From Pseudoneurospora amorphoporcata (taxonomy: Eukaryota; Ascomycota; Sordariomycetes; Sordariales; Sordariaceae): a stretch of DNA of 64,000 nt. The DNA lies in NCBI GenBank assembly GCA_033297205.1, contig MU859135.1:62001-126000 (forward strand), in the 5' to 3' direction. The notes beneath the pieces are model-generated. The model was not told where the DNA came from. It saw only the letters and a list, made by a program, of their open reading frames with translations, and did no database searches. The translations under genes and the position numbers were made by a program. Shown piece by piece: positions 58,220 through 64,000 of this stretch (its first letter is position 1; every line of letters begins with the position of its first letter).

Positions 58220-60508
58220 GCTAGTCCTCCCAATCACCGTTGCAAGGGGATTCGCAGTGCAAGACCGCAAGAGTGAAGCTCGACGTCGTCCTTTGGCGCG
58301 TAATGTGGTGATGATAAGGTTGTTGGTAGTGGTGGTGATGGTGGGCCACGCCAAGAACGGGACGAATTGGGGACAACTTCATTAATTTGATACTTCGCAA
58401 CCTTGATGCGTACCGAAGGACCTAACTCCCATAACGCACGTCGCGCACGCACGGCACGACCGGCCGACGATTTCCCGATTGAGAACAAGACATGGGACAG
58501 ATACATAAGGCAGATGTTACGGCTCCCATCCGCCTTTTTTGGACGAGATCGCGTGCGGCGCGGGTTGTTTCGATATCGACATGGGCTGGTCGCATGGCGC
58601 ATGAATGACATAGGGCATAAGGCTCTGTCTGGCAGATCTCTGTTTCGTATGGTATGGCAGGACGGAGGATTGTTATCATTGGGTGTCCGCCAGGGTTGTT
58701 GAAGAAAGAAAGAGGGAGAGGATGGCTGGATGGATGATGAACGACGATTGGGCAGATGGCGGGGTCTGAATTAGTGCGAGCGAATGGTTTAACATGATTT
58801 GATATCCTTCACCTTCTTCCCTTCGCCGAACGAGATCACATTGTTCTTCAGATGGCGGCTGTCGCTGATAAAGTTAGTTGAGTTGCACATACACAATGAC
58901 TGGCGGGCGACGGCAAGTCGCAGTTTGATGATCATTTAGCGCAACAATTTAGACGCCGGACGTCGCTTAATACCCATTCACATTGCCCCCAAAGCCTATC
59001 ATTCTATTCGTCCCTCGGTCCCTCGGTGATGTTTTCCAATCGGACACACAAGATAGAATTATAAGTCGTCGTCGATGACAAGCGCGGCAAACGCCGAGAT
59101 CAATTCAACAGTTATGGGATGGTTGGTCCGGTCGGCATCTGTATGCAGGACCTTCTGTTTCAGAATGATCCTGGCTCACTCACCTGGTAGCTTTCGACGA
59201 TGGAGGGTTTGCTCCTCAACAAATTCCTGGCCCTAAACCACCATGAATACCGTCAGCTGAAGGCATGAAAAAAGGAGGGAGATCCTTGTCAGCCTGCGAG
59301 ACTGCGGCGGCGTCGATGTGCTTTATTGCTATGACTGCATTTGCGCAACACCGTCCTGACCGTCAGAAATGTCCTGGAAGGCCACGCGTGTAGCTGCCGC
59401 TATAGACAAGTCCCCTGCTTGCTGTGAGCCTATGAAGCCCCTGGATCTCGCTTGGTATCTCCGACGACGACGATACCCCCCTTGGCGGGATAGACGACCA
59501 TAGAAACTTCTTTCCCAATCCTCTTCTGGGGTTTGACTTGATCGGTTCGAGGCTGGCATTGATGAATCGCAGTCAAAAACCGGTATCCTTGGGATGCAGG
59601 GAACTTCCCGTCGATCCGCCCACTGTTTTAGGGCCGGTTCCCCCATACGCCATGCCCGCCCCCCCATTGTCACTGCGTCCCTCCGAGCAGATCCAATCGG
59701 ACGTAATCCCATTTCAAAGTCCAACCATGGCCGATTCAATGAAGCAATCTTGGAAAAAAGGTCCGCCTGTAACTGTACCACGGTGATTTCTTCCAGGAGC
59801 AGGGCAAGATTACAAGGCCGCGAACTCCATGGATTCGAAACAAGCCAGTCGGGCACATCCCTATGACTTTTGGCCGGTGACTGGCTGTGGGGTCTAGATG
59901 GACTGCTTTCCATGGCTGGCGCAGCGTTTCCCCGAGATCTCCTGGTCTCTTGGTCCCTTTCACCCAAGCACAGGTAGGTGAGGGCAAAGTGGTGAGGCTT
60001 CTAGGGTGGTTAGGTTGATAGGCTGGCAAGAAGCTTTTTCTCATCATGGCCAGTCCTTGTTAAGTTGTTCCCGATTGAAATAGCGGTCCCTATTATTTCT
60101 CTTGTATCATTGGCTTGGTTGTGGGTTGGTTGTCAGTCAGTCCGGTCCCCATCCATCCATCCCTCCCAGGCCAGAATTAGAAGAAGCTCTGACGGGAACC
60201 GGGCAAAGACTGATGACTGCCGTTGTCGCCGCGATGATATAACGGACGTACCTTGGGATATCCCGAGACAACCATGAAGCTTGTGCCGGAGTTTATGTGT
60301 GCTGCTTTCCAAGCCGCGGTCTCCTCGCATTATTAGTCCGTGAGACCAACTCACTAGGGCCAACGGATCATCGACGGCCTTGTCCATCTTTTTCCCTTTT
60401 TTACCCGTTAGGTTCCTCTCATCACAGCTTTTATTTCCTGTGCAGTTTCTGCATGTTCCCATTGATCAGCGAAACCCACCAAGCAATTCGAACGAATAGA
60501 ACTAGTGT
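58220..60508. other. Intergenic, possibly with leader sequence of the downstream gene
   Basis: Apart from the doubtful minus-strand frame at 59329-59967, no coding sequence is supported. The last few hundred bases probably hold the promoter and a 5' exon of the gene at 60509. Confidence 0.5.
59329..59967 (-). CDS. Doubtful hypothetical frame, 212 codons
   Basis: An ATG-initiated open frame with no recognised domain, no signal peptide and no strong codon bias; third positions are mixed, unlike the C-rich genes nearby. It has a basic stretch (RQGGYRRRRRYQARSRG) near the end. It could be a species-specific gene or a chance frame, and is listed only because its length is notable in this region. 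Confidence 0.2.
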   Translation of the reverse strand: MGERDQETRRSRGNAAPAMESSPSRPHSQSPAKSHRDVPDWLVSNPWSSRPCNLALLLEEITVVQLQADLFSKIASLNRPWLDFEMGLRPIGSARRDAVTMGGRAWRMGEPALKQWADRREVPCIPRIPVFDCDSSMPASNRSSQTPEEDWERSFYGRLSRQGGYRRRRRYQARSRGFIGSQQAGDLSIAAATRVAFQDISDGQDGVAQMQS

Positions 60509-61545
60509 TTGAGGCCCCCAAGTTCTTCACGCAGCAAACCCGGCCCCGGCAAGTCTGAGTCTATCGCGGTATCGCATTTCGGTGGACACCACAAGCCCAC
60601 AACTGCCGTGGACCTCTATCAACAGGTGGACGCGCTGCTCTCCCGGTTTGGCTCGCCTTTTTCCTCATTCAATGAGAGCGCCGCGGCCGCAGATCGAGGC
60701 GGCGCATATCATTCCGCCAGCGCGCCAGCTCCCGCAAAGAAGATGCCGTCTTTTTCAATGTTGAGGAGGACGTCCCGGAGGCGGAACTCGGAATTTGCCA
60801 AGCCGGCAGGCGCCACCGTTGTCACCGTTACCGAAGATGTCTTGGGGGGAACAGGGGATGTTGCTGTTGCTGAAGGCTTGGGATTGGGGGGAACAGGATC
60901 TGGAAGGGGTCGATTTGGGGGGCTTGGCCTGGGCTTGACATTCAACCACCACAACAGCGACAAAACAAACAGCAACGGCAACAGCAACAACACCCTCAAC
61001 AGCAACGAAAGTTCACGCCGATATTCGATTGACGGACATGGACGGGATATTAGCACTACTCAAACAACGAATGAGAAGAAGAAGGAGCGGCGCGGGTCGA
61101 GACGAGACCTGTTTCTGCAGGACATCCGCAGTCGATTAACGGGGAAGCTACCGCCCACCAACTCCAACAACACTTCCTCTCCGTCTTCAGGCACATCGAC
61201 CCCTCACCAGCACCAGCCCCAGGCCAGTCCCAAAGCTCCGCGGGGAAGAGCTGCATCGCAGCCTCCAATCCCAATCTCTGAAAGGCGGCGGGAGTATTTG
61301 AGCGACCGGGAAGGAGGAGAGGAGCAGACACCACTAGGTATGGGAACCATTCGAGAAGCTGTAAGTAGAACAAGCACTTCCCCTCCCCCTTCATTCAGTC
61401 AAGTTCGGATTCTTATTCATACCTTATTTTCTCTTTCTTTAGTTGTGTTGCATCCAAGTATGTCATCTCTTCCATCCTGTCTCCTTTGAATCCCAACTTC
61501 CAAATTCTTCCATGTCGTCCGTTATTGCTCCAGACCTGTCAGTGA
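60509..61545 (+). CDS. Uncharacterised basic, Asn/Ser-rich protein, 5' exon unresolved
   Basis: A coding-like frame opens at about 60509, just after an in-frame TAG, and has no ATG until codon 79, so an upstream exon or a later start is needed; the AACTAG before it could be an acceptor. Ordered segments are TAVDLYQQVDALLSRFGSPF near the start, KKMPSFSMLRRTSRRR, and RRGSRRDLFLQDIRSRLTGK; an Asn-rich stretch and Ser/Pro/Gln linkers lie between. The exon ends TIREA at 61360 with a GTAAGT donor. A small exon 61443-61457 (LCCIQ) and a last exon 61534-61545 ending in TGA are proposed from good GTATGT and CCAG sites. The family is not recognised, and the 3' structure is tentative. Confidence 0.5.
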
Positions 61546-62399
61546 TGCAAGAAGCAAAACGTGCATCTTGAACTCACACGATTGAACCTCAAGACTGCGA
61601 TGAGTCCTGATGTTTCTTCATCATATGGATGGAAAGCAATGGACATTTAAACTAAGCACACGAGGTCTCACAATTGTACGCGGTACACAGACCGTTCATT
61701 TCTTCTTGGTGAAGACGGGCAAGTGTCGTCATCTCCCCTTCCCCTCCCCAGCTTTCCCCAGCTTTTCTCCAAAAAGAGACCCATGCAGAGAGGATGTAGC
61801 GAAGCCGCACCTCAAAACTCCCAAGAACCTGCAATCCCCGTCGTCTGCATCGGGTGGTCCGGGTTGAATGGTCCAAGAATGCCCGCGTGATCCTCTGTAA
61901 CGTCCCTCTGCACCACTCTCATTGTGGCACTATACGTCTGCATTTACAGGGGGCCAATCGTACGACGGGAGCACTTAGCCCTGACGATGATACGACACGC
62001 GGAGACATCCTCCACCCAAACAAGAGGGGATCTTGTCTGTCGTTTCTCGTTTCACGCCCAACTCCTTCCTCCCAGAGACAGACATCTCCGTCCTGCTTTT
62101 CTTGATGTTGAAAGACATTGTGATGCTCTGAACTACTTGGGACTAAACAACGGCTGGCTGACCACTCCTGTGTACTATCAACTTAGACTCCTCCACCAAC
62201 ACTCCGATCGCCACCTACTTCAACATCAGTTCGATCACCGGTCTCAGAGAATTATACGCCCAGATCACCATCGGCGCACACGCCGTTATCACCACGCTCT
62301 CCTATAAATGCTAACAAACCGCTCCCATCGCCGCCTCCACCTGGCAGTGAATTGAGGCGGGACCGTCCAACAAGATCGGTATTGAAACTTGCCCGCATC
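61546..62399. other. Intergenic, promoter of the right-edge gene
   Basis: No coding frame is supported. It holds the upstream region and leader of the gene starting at 62400. Confidence 0.6.
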
Positions 62400-64000
62400 A
62401 TGGCTACCCTATCCGACTCCGAGATAGAGAAGCTCTTCTCGGGAGCTCCTCAGTACTTTGACCGATCCGAAGGCCACTATACTGGCGCTCCGCATCCGTC
62501 AGTCGCGTTCCCTTGGGACGAGGAGCTCGAAATCCGGGACTTGACCGACCACACCCAGATCGAAGACCGCGCTTGGACCTGCGTCTCAGCATGGCCACAT
62601 ATCACCCGTGATATCCAGCCGGATAGGTCCACGGCGCAACGGGCCTCGGAAAGAAAACGGCATGCGCATTTCTATCCCCGTTGTCGCGAGCGGCCCAGCA
62701 TGCTGAGCATGGGCGGGCTTGAGAAGGGAAGCATGGGTTTCCAAGCTGCTTTGGAACTCAATGTTGCCGATGCGCTGAAGGAAGATCAATGGGGCTTTGG
62801 GAGCCTCGCTTCCAGACCTCATGCCATTGTTGACGCACGGAAACGCATGCTTACCTCCAAGGACGGCCTCCGCCATATGGACGAAACCTTGATTTTCGAA
62901 CAGTTGATCAAGAACGGCAAGCGCTACAGTGAGCAGCACCCGCGCGAGCATCGGTTCTCGAGCGAACTATACAATGAGTTGTTCCTCCACATCCTTCACC
63001 CTCCGACAAAGGTGCTCGATCATAGAGATCCTTATAGCCTTTCGGTGCAAATCGCTGCTTTGGTCAAGGTCCTTGCTGCCCCCAACGTCTGGATCGACTT
63101 CTCCCTCGTCGAGTGGAGAATCCGGCTTGGACAGTTGCTCTGGGGCACCCCTGACGAGGACCAAGCCGATGACGGTGCATCAATCAAGACGGGTGACCCG
63201 GTGAGCGACGTTACCGAGGAGAGATATTGGCTTCTCCTCCAAATCCTACTCGCTTGCGAGCTTCTCGTACGGCTCGATGCCATTACGGAGGGCGAGGAAC
63301 TTGGCATTGAGAGCATTAACCCTGCTGAGATCAACAAGTTCGAGAAAGACGCCAACACGACCGTCAAATGGTCGTTGCACCTGGCCCGGGCCTGGTTAGA
63401 GAACATTGACATCGTCAAGACAGCCCCGCCTAGTCCAGAGCAGGAAAAGCCAGTTGGCTGGTTGGCAACACTGACGAAACGTATGTCCATTTCACGCGAC
63501 CATGGCAGTCACTACCACAAGGATCATCATGGCCCGGTATATGCCATTAGGGGTAGGCACGTCGAGCGCCAGGTCTATGGTCTGAAGCACTTTGCGACCA
63601 GGTTGCGCTGGCCCGACATTGATGTTTATGCTTCCAAAATTTCTGAAAGTTGCCGGGCAGTCACTGAAGGAACCCAGCTCAACACTCCGCTTGCCAGCCC
63701 CTTGAGCAGAGCAGAGAGCCACCGCTCCTCCTACTTCACCGGACATGATCTGCACAGACCGGCAGCTCCAAAGCGTCAACCTTCGAGGCGTAGGACGATA
63801 TCGGCGGCGTTGCGCTCGGCAGGTTGGCTCTCAAAGAGCTATGTGTCTGGCCTGATGCTACCTGGTGATGGGATTTGCCACATTTTGATGGCCACGCTGC
63901 TGGAAAATGACCCGGAGGCTATGGCTAGGCTTGGAACCATGGCCAATCTCTGCGGTGGATTTGTGTATTCGGGCAAGAGTTTCTGGAGCACGTCTTGCAT
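62400..64000 (+). CDS. Conserved uncharacterised fungal protein, 3' end cut by window edge
   Basis: An ATG at 62400 opens a frame of 533 codons that runs off the window with no stop or needed intron. The N-terminus reads LFSGAPQYFDRSEGHYTGAP then HPSVAFPWDEELEIRDLTDH, a strongly conserved-looking start that I associate with uncharacterised proteins of filamentous ascomycetes (possibly a DUF8004-type family; this name is from memory and unverified). The rest is mainly helical and soluble, with HRFSSELYNELFLHILHPP, YWLLLQILLACELLVRLDAI and, late, GWLSKSYVSGLMLPGDGICH. No catalytic motif, signal peptide or clear membrane helix is seen. Codon use is strongly C-ending, as in expressed genes here. 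Confidence 0.8.
   Translation, partial: MATLSDSEIEKLFSGAPQYFDRSEGHYTGAPHPSVAFPWDEELEIRDLTDHTQIEDRAWTCVSAWPHITRDIQPDRSTAQRASERKRHAHFYPRCRERPSMLSMGGLEKGSMGFQAALELNVADALKEDQWGFGSLASRPHAIVDARKRMLTSKDGLRHMDETLIFEQLIKNGKRYSEQHPREHRFSSELYNELFLHILHPPTKVLDHRDPYSLSVQIAALVKVLAAPNVWIDFSLVEWRIRLGQLLWGTPDEDQADDGASIKTGDPVSDVTEERYWLLLQILLACELLVRLDAITEGEELGIESINPAEINKFEKDANTTVKWSLHLARAWLENIDIVKTAPPSPEQEKPVGWLATLTKRMSISRDHGSHYHKDHHGPVYAIRGRHVERQVYGLKHFATRLRWPDIDVYASKISESCRAVTEGTQLNTPLASPLSRAESHRSSYFTGHDLHRPAAPKRQPSRRRTISAALRSAGWLSKSYVSGLMLPGDGICHILMATLLENDPEAMARLGTMANLCGGFVYSGKSFWSTSC

Noticed and set aside
1..64000. Dispersed 5S rRNA genes, CRISPR arrays, intact transposons or viral genes
   Set aside because: I looked for their typical signatures by eye (5S internal promoter sequence, regular spaced repeats, transposase or reverse transcriptase motifs) and recognised none; a profile search would be more sensitive.

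Overview
The window is nuclear DNA of a filamentous ascomycete. Short introns with GT(A/G)NGT donors and CTAAC/CTGAC-type branch sites, an LysM/GH18 chitinase, fungal P450 and amidase subfamilies, Ser/Thr-rich GPI proteins and C-rich third codon positions point to Sordariomycetes. The look of the intergenic DNA (many TAGGTAGGTACC-like strings and long A/T runs) suggests Sordariales, probably Neurospora or a close relative; that last step is inference. I see no virus, plasmid, CRISPR array or intact transposon.

Layout. 1-1472 (minus, cut by the left edge) encodes a double-Myb protein resembling the Tay1/Teb1 telobox group. A gene-poor stretch of about 9.9 kb follows. 11344-14771 (minus) is a 1121-residue GPI-anchored GH18 chitinase with a LysM domain and a long repetitive Ser/Pro/Thr stalk. 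14.8-22.3 kb holds no intact gene but does hold a frameshifted gene remnant at about 17.7-18.9 kb. 22318-23211 (plus) is a Mid2-like single-pass wall-sensor-type protein, and 25530-26170 (plus) a small secreted cysteine-containing protein. 28377-35341 (plus) is one giant coiled-coil protein of about 2300 residues.

The right half is denser: a two-TM protein (36133-37380, minus), a four-exon cytochrome P450 broken by one in-frame TAG (39136-41079, minus), a secreted amidase (42206-44011, minus), an acetyl-CoA transporter (44691-46549, minus), a kinetochore CENP-O/Mcm21 protein (47609-48646, plus), a Pro-rich GPI protein (49602-50498, minus), an MFS transporter (52425-53984, plus), tRNA-Arg(UCU) (55015-55086, minus), the ribosome-biogenesis factor Ipi1 (55685-56935, minus) head to head with a Roadblock/LC7 dynein light chain (57380-58219, plus), an uncharacterised basic/Asn-rich protein (about 60509-61545, plus), and an uncharacterised conserved protein running off the right edge (62400-64000, plus).

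There is no operon or obvious metabolic cluster. The P450 and amidase are neighbours on one strand, but no backbone synthase is present. The recurring theme is the cell surface (chitinase, Mid2-like protein, Pro-rich GPI protein, secreted small protein); the other intact genes are housekeeping. The best leads for a second look are the single-stop P450, the low-complexity insertion inside the LC7 domain together with its GC-AG intron, the cysteine module shared by the chitinase and the Pro-rich GPI protein, the multi-frameshift remnant, and the giant coiled-coil gene whose start codon is not visible.
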